Shown here in pieces: positions 16,052-24,350 of a stretch of 64,000 bases of DNA. The notes beneath the pieces were generated by a model. It worked only from the letters and a program-made list of their open reading frames with translations, had not been told where the DNA came from and did no database searches. A program made the position numbers and the translations under genes. The stretch comes from Streptomyces althioticus (GTDB lineage Bacteria; Actinomycetota; Actinomycetes; Streptomycetales; Streptomycetaceae): assembly GCA_014649355.1 (NCBI GenBank), contig BMSW01000018.1, positions 62,001-126,000 on the forward strand. The letters are read 5' to 3'. Every line of letters begins with the position of its first letter. Position 1 is the first letter of the stretch.

Positions 16052-16486
16052 GTGTTCAATGACATAGGACCGCTCGAGCTGGTGACGCTCATCGTCCTCG
16101 CCGTGCTCATCTTCGGTCCGGAGAAGCTCCCCAAGGTCATCCAGGACGTGACCCGCACGATCCGGAAGATCAGGGACTTCTCGGAGAGCGCCAAGCAGGA
16201 CATCCGGCAGGAACTGGGCCCGGAGTTCAAGGACTTCGAGTTCGAGGACCTCAACCCCAAGACGTTCATCCGCAAGCAGCTGGACAACGACGATCTGGGG
16301 CTGAAGGAGATCCGCAACGGCTTCGACCTGAAGAAGGAGATGGCCGAGGTCACGGACGCCGTCCACGGGCGCGACACCGATCCGTCCCCCTCGCCCGCCA
16401 CCCCCGGCGGCCGGGTGGACATGACGAAGAAGCCCGAGAAGCCGGCGGCCGACGACCGTCCGCCCTTCGACATGGACGCCACCTGA
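16052..16486 (+). CDS. tatB: Sec-independent translocase subunit TatB
   Basis: 144 residues from a GTG at 16052 with AGGAG 6 nt upstream. The N-terminus MFNDIGPLELVTLIVLAVLI is the short TatB membrane segment, followed by FGPEKLPKVIQDV, the amphipathic helix of TatA/B proteins. The remainder is a charged helical cytoplasmic tail ending in a disordered Pro-rich part. TatB is part of the receptor for twin-arginine signal peptides. It follows htrA after about 160 bp, as Rv1224 follows Rv1223, and may be read from the same stress-responsive transcript. Confidence 0.92.
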   Translation: MFNDIGPLELVTLIVLAVLIFGPEKLPKVIQDVTRTIRKIRDFSESAKQDIRQELGPEFKDFEFEDLNPKTFIRKQLDNDDLGLKEIRNGFDLKKEMAEVTDAVHGRDTDPSPSPATPGGRVDMTKKPEKPAADDRPPFDMDAT

Positions 16487-16709
16487 CCGGTCCCCGGGGC
16501 GTGCGCCGGCGCGTACGTGACGCGTTTCATACTCCACCCGAGCTGCGGACGGCCTGATCCGGGCGTCCGAACGCCCTACGCGCCGGGCGGTTTCCCTGCC
16601 TGTGGCGGCAGGGTGGTTATGCTGCCGAGTTGTTGTGCGGAACGGACGAGTACGCCCGAAAGGGGGGCGGGCCGCCCGGTCCGACGAGAGCGAGGAGGCG
16701 TCCGGGCAC

Positions 16710-17384
16710 ATGGAGACGACGAGTTCGGCAGTCGCGCAGGCGCCGGCCGCGGAGGACGGACAACCAGTCCCCTCCGCCCGGCGTACGGTCGACGGCTACC
16801 TGCGTGCGCCCTTCCCCTGGTACGGCCTCGACGAGGCCTTCACGGGGCCGCGCTGGCTGATGCAGGTCGGCCTCTCGGCCGACGGGGCCGTGGAGCACGG
16901 ATCGGTCGGACACGGCGACGAGCCGTCCGTCCGCAGCGAGTTCGCGGCCGGGGGCGACCAGGACGCCAAGGAGAAGTTCGCGGTCGTGGTGACCGTCGCG
17001 GCCAACCCGGTCCGCCGCAGCGCCGACGGCACGGGGGTGCTGGAGGCCACCTCGGTGTCCTCCGCCGCCTGGCTCGCCGGGGTGGGGCTGCTGTCCTTCA
17101 CCTGGCCGGGCCAGATGGACCACTCCCTGCGCGACGACTGGCTGGAGCAGCAGACGGAGACCGCCTGGGTGCTGGCGGACGACCTGGAGGGCGAGGACTG
17201 GTCGACGCTCTCCCTGCCCGTGGACGGCGTGCCCACGCCGTTCCACTACCGGGAGTCCGAGTACGGCTGGGTGCTCGCCGGCTCCACCCAGCAGGGCGTC
17301 CACGTGGGCGCGTACGGCCGGGGGATGAGCGCGTACGGGCTGGGCTTCGCCGTGGTGAAGGACATCGCCGCCTACCAGGGCTGA
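16710..17384 (+). CDS. Conserved hypothetical protein
   Basis: 224 residues from the ATG at 16710 with GAGGAGG upstream. I do not recognise the family. The protein is acidic and Trp-rich (GYLRAPFPWYGLDEAFTGPR, WLAGVGLLSFTWPGQMDH, WSTLSLPVDGVPTPFHYRES), with no signal peptide, membrane segment or catalytic motif. The pattern suggests a compact alpha/beta cytoplasmic protein. It lies between tatB and a strong terminator and is convergent with mrp. The 223 bp upstream should hold its promoter. Confidence 0.8.
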   Translation: METTSSAVAQAPAAEDGQPVPSARRTVDGYLRAPFPWYGLDEAFTGPRWLMQVGLSADGAVEHGSVGHGDEPSVRSEFAAGGDQDAKEKFAVVVTVAANPVRRSADGTGVLEATSVSSAAWLAGVGLLSFTWPGQMDHSLRDDWLEQQTETAWVLADDLEGEDWSTLSLPVDGVPTPFHYRESEYGWVLAGSTQQGVHVGAYGRGMSAYGLGFAVVKDIAAYQG

Positions 17385-17400
17385 GCGAGCCGCCCGGGAA

Positions 17401-17441
17401 CGCCTGAGGGCGCCGTCCGCTGCGGACGGCGCCCTCAGGCG
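17401..17441. terminator. Bidirectional terminator, 20-bp perfect arms
   Basis: Arms 17401-17420 and 17422-17441 are perfect inverted copies around a single T. The actual loop will open a few pairs. It sits between the convergent hypothetical gene and mrp. Confidence 0.9.
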
Positions 17442-17453
17442 TGTGCACGGGTC

Positions 17454-18587
17454 TCAGAACTTGTTGCGCGGGGTGATCCCCAGCGACATGCCCGACAGGC
17501 CGCGCTGACGGCCGCCCAGCTTGCCGGCGATGGAGCGCAGCGCCGAACCCGCGGGGGAGTCCGGGTCGGACAGCACCACGGGCTTGCCCTCGTCGCCGCC
17601 CTCGCGCAGTCGCACGTCGATCGGGATGGCGCCCAGCACGGGCACGTTGGCGCCGGTGGTGCGGGTCAGGCCCTCGGCGACGGTCTGGCCGCCGCCGGTG
17701 CCGAACACGTCGACCATCTCGCCGCAGTGCGGGCAGGGCAGCCCCGACATGTTCTCGACCACGCCGACGATCTTCTGGTGCGTCTGCACGGCGATGGAGC
17801 CGGCGCGCTCGGCCACCTCGGCCGCGGCCTGCTGAGGGGTCGTGACGACCAGGATCTCCGCGTTCGGCACGAGCTGCGCGACCGAGATCGCGATGTCGCC
17901 GGTGCCGGGCGGCAGGTCGAGCAGCAGCACGTCCAGGTCGCCCCAGTACACGTCCGCGAGGAACTGCTGGAGCGCGCGGTGCAGCATCGGGCCGCGCCAC
18001 ACCACGGGCGCGTTGCCCGGGGTGAACATGCCGATGGAGATCACCTTCACGCCGTGCGCCGACGGCGGCATGATCATGTTCTCGACCTGGGTGGGACGCC
18101 CGTCGGCGCCCAGCATGCGCGGCACCGAGTGGCCGTAGATGTCGGCGTCCACGACACCGACCTTCAGCCCGTCGGCCGCCATCGCCGCCGCCAGGTTCAC
18201 CGTCACCGAGGACTTGCCGACGCCGCCCTTGCCGGACGCCACCGCGTACACCCGGGTGAGGCTGCCCGGCTTGGCGAAGGGCACCTCGCGCTCGGTCTGG
18301 CCGCCCCGCAGGGCGTTCGCCAGCTCCTTGCGCTGCTCGTCGCTCATCACGTCCAGCGTCACGTCGACCCGGGTCACGCCCTCGACGCGGGAGACCGCGT
18401 CCGTCACGCGCTGCGTGATGGTGTCGCGCATGGGGCAGCCGGAGACCGTCAGGTACACGGTGACCGCGACCGCACCGTCCGCACCGATCTCCACCGATTT
18501 GACCATCCCGAGCTCGGTGATGGGCCGGTTGATCTCGGGGTCGTTCACCGTCGCCAGTGCTTCGCGCACCGCGTCTTCCGTAGCCAT
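17454..18587 (-). CDS. mrp: Mrp/ApbC-type iron-sulfur cluster carrier ATPase
   Basis: 377 residues from the ATG at 18587. An N-terminal MIP18/DUF59 domain occupies residues 1-90 (ATVNDPEINRPITELGMVKS, VSGCPMRDTI). A deviant-Walker ParA/MinD-like ATPase follows (VASGKGGVGKSSVTVNLA). A CPHC motif at C285/C288 is the usual Fe-S ligand pair, and ends like GAIPIDVRLREGGDEGKPVV are typical. Mrp proteins bind and deliver Fe-S clusters. The start has no Shine-Dalgarno sequence but a TACCAT box 7 nt upstream, so the mRNA is probably leaderless. Position matches Rv1229c downstream of tatB. Confidence 0.93.
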   Translation of the reverse strand: MATEDAVREALATVNDPEINRPITELGMVKSVEIGADGAVAVTVYLTVSGCPMRDTITQRVTDAVSRVEGVTRVDVTLDVMSDEQRKELANALRGGQTEREVPFAKPGSLTRVYAVASGKGGVGKSSVTVNLAAAMAADGLKVGVVDADIYGHSVPRMLGADGRPTQVENMIMPPSAHGVKVISIGMFTPGNAPVVWRGPMLHRALQQFLADVYWGDLDVLLLDLPPGTGDIAISVAQLVPNAEILVVTTPQQAAAEVAERAGSIAVQTHQKIVGVVENMSGLPCPHCGEMVDVFGTGGGQTVAEGLTRTTGANVPVLGAIPIDVRLREGGDEGKPVVLSDPDSPAGSALRSIAGKLGGRQRGLSGMSLGITPRNKF

Positions 18588-18594
18588 AAGGACG

Positions 18595-18600
18595 ATGGTA
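18595..18600 (-). promoter_or_regulatory. -10 box (TACCAT) of leaderless mrp promoter
   Basis: Minus-strand TACCAT ends 7 nt before the mrp ATG, which fits transcription starting at the start codon. Confidence 0.45.
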
Positions 18601-18630
18601 CGGCTCCGGGTACACCGGCCGGTAAGGACG

Positions 18631-19239
18631 TCAGCGGTCGTCTGCGTCACGTCCCGGCGGGTGTTCCGCCCGCATCGCCGGATGCGTACCGTGATGCTCC
18701 TTGTGGCCGTTCTGCCGGATCTCCAGCTCCTTGACCAGGTCCTCCAGCTCCGAACGGATCCAGTCCCGGGTGGCCACCTCGCCGAGCCCGATCCGCAGCG
18801 CGGCGACCTCACGGGTCAGATACTCGGTGTCGGCGATCGACCGCTCGTTCTGCTTGCGGTCCTGCTCCAGGTTGACCCGGTCGCGGTCGTCCTGCCGGTT
18901 CTGCGCGAGCAGGATCAGCGGGGCCGCGTAGGAGGCCTGGAGGGACAGCGCCAGCGTCAGGAAGATGAACGGGTACTCGTCGAACCGCAGCTCCTTCGGC
19001 GCGGACACGTTCCACAGCACCCACAGGATGATGACGACCGTCATCCAGACGATGAACCGCCCGGTGCCCAGGAAACGCGCGATGCGCTCCGAGAGCCGGC
19101 CGAAGGCGTCCGGGTCCCACTCGGGCAGGATCCGCCGCCGGGGAGGGCGCGGCTGGTCCAGCCGCGGCGCGCGCGGCCGTCCCGCCGCCGTGGCCCCGGC
19201 CAGGGTCCGCTCCCGCACGGCGTCGCGTTCACCCGCCAT
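18631..19239 (-). CDS. DUF1003 membrane protein
   Basis: 202 residues from the ATG at 19239, overlapping the end of the MgtE-N gene by 11 bp, so translation is coupled. Two membrane segments at about residues 62-80 (FIVWMTVVIILWVLWN) and 90-112 (FIFLTLALSLQASYAAPLIL) are followed by the DUF1003 signature LLAQNRQDDRDRVNLEQDR and a charged coiled tail. DUF1003 proteins are small inner-membrane proteins of unknown function. The constant pairing with a soluble MgtE-N/CBS protein (Rv1231c/Rv1232c in mycobacteria) suggests the two work together, perhaps in magnesium handling; that is inference. Confidence 0.88.
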   Translation of the reverse strand: MAGERDAVRERTLAGATAAGRPRAPRLDQPRPPRRRILPEWDPDAFGRLSERIARFLGTGRFIVWMTVVIILWVLWNVSAPKELRFDEYPFIFLTLALSLQASYAAPLILLAQNRQDDRDRVNLEQDRKQNERSIADTEYLTREVAALRIGLGEVATRDWIRSELEDLVKELEIRQNGHKEHHGTHPAMRAEHPPGRDADDR

Positions 19240-20512
19240 CGGGCACCTCCCCCTCCTCCAGGTGGAACTCGGTCTCCCGCCAGTCGCCCGGCAGCATGTG
19301 GTCCAGCACGTCGTCCACGGTCACCGCGCCCAGCAGCGACCCGGCCTCGTCCACGACCGGCGCCGCCACCATGTCGTACGTGGCGAAGAACCCGGCGACC
19401 ACGGGCAGCGTCGCCTCCGGGTCCAGCGGCCGCAGGTCGTCGTCCAGCATCGAGCCGACCAGCGTGTAGGGGGGATCGCGCAGCAGCCGCTGGAAGTGCA
19501 CCGTGCCCAGGTACTTGCCGGTCGGGGTCTCCTCCGGCGGCCGGCACACGTACACCTGGGCCGCGTGCGCGGGCGACAGGTCGGGCTCGCGGATCCGGGC
19601 GAGGGCGTCGGCGACGGTCGCGTCCGGCCGCAGGATGATCGGCTCGGTGGTCATCAGACCGCCCGCGGTGTGCTCCTCGTACGACATCAGACGGCGCATG
19701 TCGGCCGCGTCCGCGGGCCGCATCAGGCTCAGCAGGCGCTCCTTGTCCGCCTCCGGCAGCTCGCCCAGCAGGTCGGCCGCGTCGTCGGGGTCCATCGCCT
19801 CCAGGACGTCCGCGGCCCGCTCCTCCGCCAGTACGCCCAGCACCTCGATCTGGTCGTCCTCGGGAAGCTCCTCCAGGACGTCCGCGAGCCGCTCGTCGTC
19901 CAGGGCCGCGGCGACCTCCGCACGCCGCTTGGGGGAGAGGTGGTGCAGCACGTTGGCCAGGTCGGCGGGGCGCAGTTGTTCGAAGGTGGCGAGCAGGTTC
20001 TCCGCGCCCTGCCCGGCCTCCTCCAGCGAGAAGCCGGTGACGGCGGACCACTCCACGGTCAGCGTCTCGCCCTTGCCGCGCCGGAACGCGCCGCCCTTCT
20101 TCCCCTTCCGCACGAAGACCCGGTCGATCTCCCACTCGCGCCGCGCCTGCAGTTGATGCACCGACAGGTCCAGGACGGTGACCTCCTCGCCGGTCTCTAC
20201 GAGGGTGACGCGCCGGTCGAGCAGCTCGCCGAACACCAGCCGCTCCGTCGGCCGCTGCTCGAAGCGGCGGACGTTGAGCACCCCGGTGGTGATGACCTGG
20301 CCGGCCTGCACGGAGGTCACGCGGGTCATCGGCAGGAAGATGCGGCGCCGGGTGGAGAGCTCGACCACCAGGCCGAGCAGCCGGGGCGGACGGCGGCCGG
20401 GGCGCAGGATGACGACGAGATCGCGCACACGGCCCACCTGGTCACCCGCCGGGTCGAAGACGGCGACGCCGGAGATGTGGGAGACGAAGAACCGGGGTGC
20501 GCCCGATGCCAT
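19229..20512 (-). CDS. Soluble MgtE N-terminal/CBS-domain protein with PRC-barrel
   Basis: 427 residues from the ATG at 20512. Residues 1-150 look like one or two PRC-barrel units (VFDPAGDQVGRVRDLVVILR). Residues ~170-270 are the MgtE_N superhelix (LRPADLANVLHHLSPKRRAE, VLEAMDPDDAADLLGELPEA). Residues ~280-410 are a CBS pair (GGLMTTEPIILRPDATVADA, MVAAPVVDEAGSLLGAVTVD). The MgtE pore domain is absent, so this is not itself a transporter. It may sense Mg2+ or adenine nucleotides and act on the DUF1003 partner encoded immediately downstream. Confidence 0.9.
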   Translation of the reverse strand: MASGAPRFFVSHISGVAVFDPAGDQVGRVRDLVVILRPGRRPPRLLGLVVELSTRRRIFLPMTRVTSVQAGQVITTGVLNVRRFEQRPTERLVFGELLDRRVTLVETGEEVTVLDLSVHQLQARREWEIDRVFVRKGKKGGAFRRGKGETLTVEWSAVTGFSLEEAGQGAENLLATFEQLRPADLANVLHHLSPKRRAEVAAALDDERLADVLEELPEDDQIEVLGVLAEERAADVLEAMDPDDAADLLGELPEADKERLLSLMRPADAADMRRLMSYEEHTAGGLMTTEPIILRPDATVADALARIREPDLSPAHAAQVYVCRPPEETPTGKYLGTVHFQRLLRDPPYTLVGSMLDDDLRPLDPEATLPVVAGFFATYDMVAAPVVDEAGSLLGAVTVDDVLDHMLPGDWRETEFHLEEGEVPDGG

Positions 20513-20731
20513 TCCGGCGGCTCCTTTGCGTGCGTGCGGAGGGATTTCGTGCCGTGTACTGCCTGGTGCGTCTGTGTTCCGGATTGCCCGCTCGGACGGG
20601 CTTCAGGCTAGCCCGTCCCGATCGGTGCCGCGCTGGCGGCCGGTCCGGACGGACTGACTCCGTCCCGCCCCACGCGCCCCGGTACTCTGCGGTACGCCGT
20701 TCAGGTCCCCCGTCAGAGAGGCAGCCCACCT

Positions 20732-21475
20732 GTGATTCCGATCTCCCCGGGCCGTTCCCGCAGGGCCACGCTGGCCGGCGCCGTGTGCGCGCTGCTCGTG
20801 GCGGGGACGGCGCTCACGGGATGCTCCGAGGATCCGAACGAGGGAACGAACGGCGTCGGCAGACTCCCCGCCGACCAGATCCAGACCAAGGCGCAGAAGG
20901 CGGCGGCGTCCGTGGGCACCGTGCGGCTGCACGGCTCGGTGCGGACGAGCGGCCGCAGCTACACCCTCGACATGCGACTGAAGCCGCAGGGCGGCATCGG
21001 CTCGGTCAGCACGGAGGGGGAGACCTTCCGGCTGCTGCGGGTCGGCCAGGAGCTCTACCTGAAGGCCGACGCCGCCTTCTGGGGCAAGGGCGGGGACGGG
21101 GACGGCGACTCCAAGGCGGCGGACAAGCTCGCCTCGAAGTACGTCAAGGTGCCCAAGGGCGACCCCTCGTACACCAAGTTCATCGGCTTCACCGACAAGA
21201 ACGTGCTGCTCGGCGGGTTGCTGACGCTGCACGGCGAGCTCAGCACGGACGGCCACCACGAGCAGGACGGGACCCGCACGATCCGGGTCACCGGCGACGA
21301 CGGCGCCGGCGGCACCCTGGACGTCTCCCTCGAGGGCAAGCCGTACCCGCTGCGGCTGGTGCGCGCCGGGGAGGCCGGCACGCTCACCTTCTCCTCCTGG
21401 GGCGCCGACTTCAAGCTGGAGAAGCCCGCCAAGGGGGACACCCTCGACTACGGCAAGCAGCTCCCGACGTCCTGA
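20732..21475 (+). CDS. LppX/LprG-like lipoprotein
   Basis: 247 residues from a GTG at 20732. Signal peptide with an RR pair and a lipobox ending at C31 (ALTGCSED). The mature part starts with an alpha-helical stretch (QTKAQKAAASVGTVRLHGSV), then alternating beta strands (LDMRLKPQGGIGSVSTEGET, FRLLRVGQELYLKADAAFW). This is reminiscent of the LppX_LprAFG fold that binds lipids in actinobacterial envelopes. The identification is by pattern only. It is anchored on the outer face of the membrane. Monocistronic and divergent from the MgtE-N gene. Confidence 0.75.
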   Translation: MIPISPGRSRRATLAGAVCALLVAGTALTGCSEDPNEGTNGVGRLPADQIQTKAQKAAASVGTVRLHGSVRTSGRSYTLDMRLKPQGGIGSVSTEGETFRLLRVGQELYLKADAAFWGKGGDGDGDSKAADKLASKYVKVPKGDPSYTKFIGFTDKNVLLGGLLTLHGELSTDGHHEQDGTRTIRVTGDDGAGGTLDVSLEGKPYPLRLVRAGEAGTLTFSSWGADFKLEKPAKGDTLDYGKQLPTS

Positions 21476-21623
21476 CGCGGAACCGGGTCCAGACCGGTCA
21501 CCAGCCCGTCGGCCGGTGCTGCCCGGCGCCTGGTGGAGATCAGCCGTATGAACCGGACCGGGGTGGGACGACGGCCCCCGTGACCCCGGCCACCTGACGC
21601 CGAGCCCGCCCCGCCGGGGGGCA

Positions 21624-22196
21624 TCAGCTGCCGGGCGGGGTCCAGTCCGCGGGCAGGCCGGACTCGCTCAGAATCTCAGTCCGGTTGTAGTAGTCATTGC
21701 TCGAGTGGATCAGGTTGCCGCGCAGCCGCAGTACGGTCACGAGCGGTACATCGAACGGTCGGGGCGCGCCGACGATGTGGCCGCTGAACACTCCCTCGAC
21801 CACGACCCCGTCCCGCCCGCGGAACCCTCCGGTCGCCTCGAACTCGAGGTTCTCGATGAGCTTGTGGGACCCGCTCTCCCACTCCTCGACCCCCTCACGG
21901 CCGTGGAACACCAGGTTGACGGCAAGGTCGGTGTAGACGGCGTCCTTGGTGTACAGACGGGCGAGATCGCGGGTGTCGGCCGTCGTCCAAGCGGCAGCCC
22001 AGCGCCGCCCTATCGACGGCACCTCGTCCTTCCCGTGCTTCGCCGCGCCCACGACCTGCTGCACCCCGGACTGGGCAGCCCGCTGACCGGGCGACGCCTC
22101 GGAAGAGGCTGCGGTGCCGGCGCCGGCGGTCCCGGCTGTCAGAGCCGCCGCGGCCACCACGACAGCGAGGCCGGGAACGAGGGTACGTACACGCAT
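21624..22196 (-). CDS. Secreted SnoaL/NTF2-fold protein
   Basis: 190 residues from the ATG at 22196, AAGGAGA upstream. Signal peptide of ~30 residues ending near AGTAAS. The mature domain follows the NTF2-like/SnoaL pattern: GRRWAAAWTTADTRDLARLY, TKDAVYTDLAVNLVFHGREG, VEEWESG, then VVVEGVFSGHIVGAP and VPLVTVLRLRGNLIHSSNDY. The fold is used by many small cyclases, isomerases and binding proteins; no reaction can be assigned. Two near-identical 13-bp palindromes in its promoter region suggest control by a TetR-type repressor. No regulator gene adjoins it. Confidence 0.78.
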   Translation of the reverse strand: MRVRTLVPGLAVVVAAAALTAGTAGAGTAASSEASPGQRAAQSGVQQVVGAAKHGKDEVPSIGRRWAAAWTTADTRDLARLYTKDAVYTDLAVNLVFHGREGVEEWESGSHKLIENLEFEATGGFRGRDGVVVEGVFSGHIVGAPRPFDVPLVTVLRLRGNLIHSSNDYYNRTEILSESGLPADWTPPGS

Positions 22197-22245
22197 GTGG
22201 GTCTCCTTGCCCTGGGACGGCGCGGCGACGGTCCGCCACGTCCAT

Positions 22246-22276
22246 CTAACGCCGTTAGTTTTCCTAACGCCGTTAA
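22246..22276. promoter_or_regulatory. Twin 13-bp palindromes, likely TetR-type operators
   Basis: CTAACGCCGTTAG at 22246-22258 and CTAACGCCGTTAA at 22264-22276, centres 18 bp apart and so on nearly the same DNA face. They lie 50-80 bp upstream of the SnoaL-like gene in its presumed promoter. Confidence 0.6.
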
Positions 22277-22683
22277 CTTACGGAGCGTCGGGCGACGCCG
22301 TCAAGGCGGACCGCACCCGGGCGAGGCGCCGAACCCCGGCACCACAGCCACCGGCCACCGGCTGAGACCGGCTGAGGAGACGGCGGGCAGGTCGCTGCGG
22401 AAGGCGGCACGGGCAGGAACGCCACGGCGGACGGCGGGCCAGCCCGAGGGACCGACAACGAGCCCCACGGCGATCAGGCGCACCAGGCCGACAGGCCAGA
22501 CCTCCTCGCGTCCGGTGAGGGCGAACCAGCCGAGGGCCGCGACCGTGCCCCCGAGCAACCCGCAACCCGGCAGGCATCGGGGCCGGTCGCCGTCCGAGGC
22601 CGTGACCTGGAGGAGGAGTGCGCCGCGAAGAGAGACTGGAACGTGTCTAGGGGGATCCCTGAGTGACCCGGGCTGTTGTCGTG
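22277..22683. other. Non-coding stretch with a possible membrane-protein remnant
   Basis: No convincing gene. On the minus strand about 22340-22640 reads as a plausible hydrophobic peptide (GGTVAALGWFALTGREEVWP, VGLVRLIAVGLVVGPSGWP), but it has no good start codon or ribosome site before the hydrophobic part and no family match I recognise. It could be a decayed gene or chance. Confidence 0.35.
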
Positions 22684-23196
22684 TCAGCTGCGCCGCCCGC
22701 GCCTGCCCAGCAGGCGCGGCAGCCCGGCCGGCATCGGCGTCCGGGTCGTCGCCGGGGTGGGCAGCGGGGCCGCGGAGAGGTCGCCGTCGGGCAGGGCGCC
22801 CGTCGCGCCGGTCGGCTCCAGACGCACCACCCGGCACTCGCGGGCCCAGCGCTCCGGCATGGCCTCGCCGTCGGGGGCGTTGAGCCGCTTGCCCTTCAGG
22901 GCGTCGACGGCCGCCGTCCACTCCTCGGAGCCGGACGTCAGCGCGCGGACCGTCGCGGTCCAGGTGACCAGCCGGCCGCCCTTGTCCTTGCTGCGCACCG
23001 TCACCTCGGCCCGCGCCCCGTCGGCGAGACCCGTCAGGGGCTGTTCGCCGGGGCCGTCGCCGACCACGCAGGCGGCGCCCTCGTGCCACACGTGCCACAG
23101 CGGCCGGGCCGGGACGCCGGGGCCTTCGACCCAGATGAGGCCGGACTTCTTCGAGGCCTCCTCGATGAGGGCCCGGTCGAGCAGCTCGCCAGTCAT
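22684..23196 (-). CDS. Conserved hypothetical protein, possible flavin/pyridoxamine split-barrel fold
   Basis: 170 residues from the ATG at 23196. The N-terminal part (SGLIWVEGPGVPARPLWHVW, AACVVGDGPGEQPLTGL, ADGARAEVTVRSKDKGGRLV) recalls the FMN-binding split-barrel pattern of actinobacterial proteins, but no cofactor motif is clear. The last 40 residues are a basic, Pro/Arg-rich tail. Cytoplasmic. It lies 32 bp upstream of the corA stop on the same strand, so it follows corA and may be cotranscribed with it. Confidence 0.7.
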   Translation of the reverse strand: MTGELLDRALIEEASKKSGLIWVEGPGVPARPLWHVWHEGAACVVGDGPGEQPLTGLADGARAEVTVRSKDKGGRLVTWTATVRALTSGSEEWTAAVDALKGKRLNAPDGEAMPERWARECRVVRLEPTGATGALPDGDLSAAPLPTPATTRTPMPAGLPRLLGRRGRRS

Positions 23197-23228
23197 GCGC
23201 CCAGCCTATCCAGGCGGGGCGGGCCGTC

Positions 23229-24350
23229 TCAGAGCCAGCCGTTGCGCTTCAGCGTGCGGTGGATGCCGAGGCAGATGGCGACCGTGACGCCGAGGACCAC
23301 CGGGTAGCCGTACTTCCAGTGGGTCTCGGGCATGTAGTCGAAGTTCATGCCGTACACCCCGCAGACCATGGTCGGGACGGCGATGATCGCGGCCCACGAG
23401 GTGATCTTGCGCATGTCCTCGTTCTGCGCGACGGACGCCTGGGCGAGGTTGGCCTGGAGGATGGAGTTCAGCAGCTCGTCGAAGCCGACGACCTGTTCCT
23501 GCACCCGGGCCACGTGGTCGGCGACGTCCCGGAAGTACTTCTGGATCTCCGGGTCGATCAGCCGCATCGGCCGCTCGCTGAGCAGCTGCATCGGCCGCAG
23601 CAGCGGCGCCACGGCCCGCTTGAACTCCAGCACCTCGCGCTTGAGCTGGTAGATCTCACCGGCGTCGGTGCCGCGCGGGGTGCCCTTGCGGCCGGGGGAG
23701 AAGACCTTGGTCTCGACCTCGTCGATGTCGTCCTGGAGGGCGTCGGCGACCGCGATGTAGCCGTCCACGACGTGGTCGGCGATGGCGTGCAGCACCGCCG
23801 AGGGGCCTTTGGCCAGCAGCTCGGGGTCGTCCTGGAGGCGGTGGCGCAGGGCGCGCAGGGAGCCCTGGCCGCCGTGCCGGACGGTGATGAAGAAGTCCCG
23901 TCCGGTGAAGCACATGACCTCGCCGGTCTCCACGATCTCGCTGCCGGAGGAGACGCGGTCGTGGTCGAGGTAGTGGACGGTCTTGAAGACCGTGAACAGG
24001 GAGTCGTCGTAGCGCTCCAGCTTGGGCCGCTGGTGGGCCTGGACGGCGTCCTCCACGGCCAGCGGGTGCAGCCCGAACTCGGCGGCGATTCCCGCGAATT
24101 CGGCCTCCGTGGGCTCGTGCAGGCCGATCCAGACGAAGCCCCCGTCGCGGCGCACCCGGCGCATCGCCTCCTGGGGGCCGAGCGGGCCGTCCTCGTTCTC
24201 CAGGCGGCGGCCGTCCCGGTAGACGGCGCAGTCGACGACGGCGGTGGCCGCCGCGCGCTCGCGCGAGGGCTCGTACGGGCCGCTCCCCTTGCGGAGCGAG
24301 ATGCGGGAGGCGGGACGGACCACGGCGCGCAGGTCGCGGATCATCGACAT
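23229..24350 (-). CDS. corA: CorA-family magnesium/cobalt transporter
   Basis: 373 residues from the ATG at 24350 with AAGGAG upstream. A large cytoplasmic N-terminal domain (FVWIGLHEPTEAEFAGIAAE, FGLHPLAVEDAVQAHQRPKL) leads through a long stalk helix to two C-terminal membrane helices. The first ends in the diagnostic G334-M335-N336 of YGMNFD. The C-terminus is basic (LKRNGWL). Forms a pentameric channel for Mg2+ with a Mg2+-sensing cytoplasmic funnel. Position corresponds to Rv1239c, downstream of the MgtE-N/DUF1003 pair, so divalent-cation functions cluster here. Its leader and promoter must lie in the ~500-bp gap before the SUFU gene. Confidence 0.95.
   Translation of the reverse strand: MSMIRDLRAVVRPASRISLRKGSGPYEPSRERAAATAVVDCAVYRDGRRLENEDGPLGPQEAMRRVRRDGGFVWIGLHEPTEAEFAGIAAEFGLHPLAVEDAVQAHQRPKLERYDDSLFTVFKTVHYLDHDRVSSGSEIVETGEVMCFTGRDFFITVRHGGQGSLRALRHRLQDDPELLAKGPSAVLHAIADHVVDGYIAVADALQDDIDEVETKVFSPGRKGTPRGTDAGEIYQLKREVLEFKRAVAPLLRPMQLLSERPMRLIDPEIQKYFRDVADHVARVQEQVVGFDELLNSILQANLAQASVAQNEDMRKITSWAAIIAVPTMVCGVYGMNFDYMPETHWKYGYPVVLGVTVAICLGIHRTLKRNGWL

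Noticed and set aside
20487..20515. GGAAT-N18-GTT match on the minus strand at the start of the soluble MgtE gene
   Set aside because: The -35 part sits on the start codon, so transcription would begin inside the gene. Considered a chance match.
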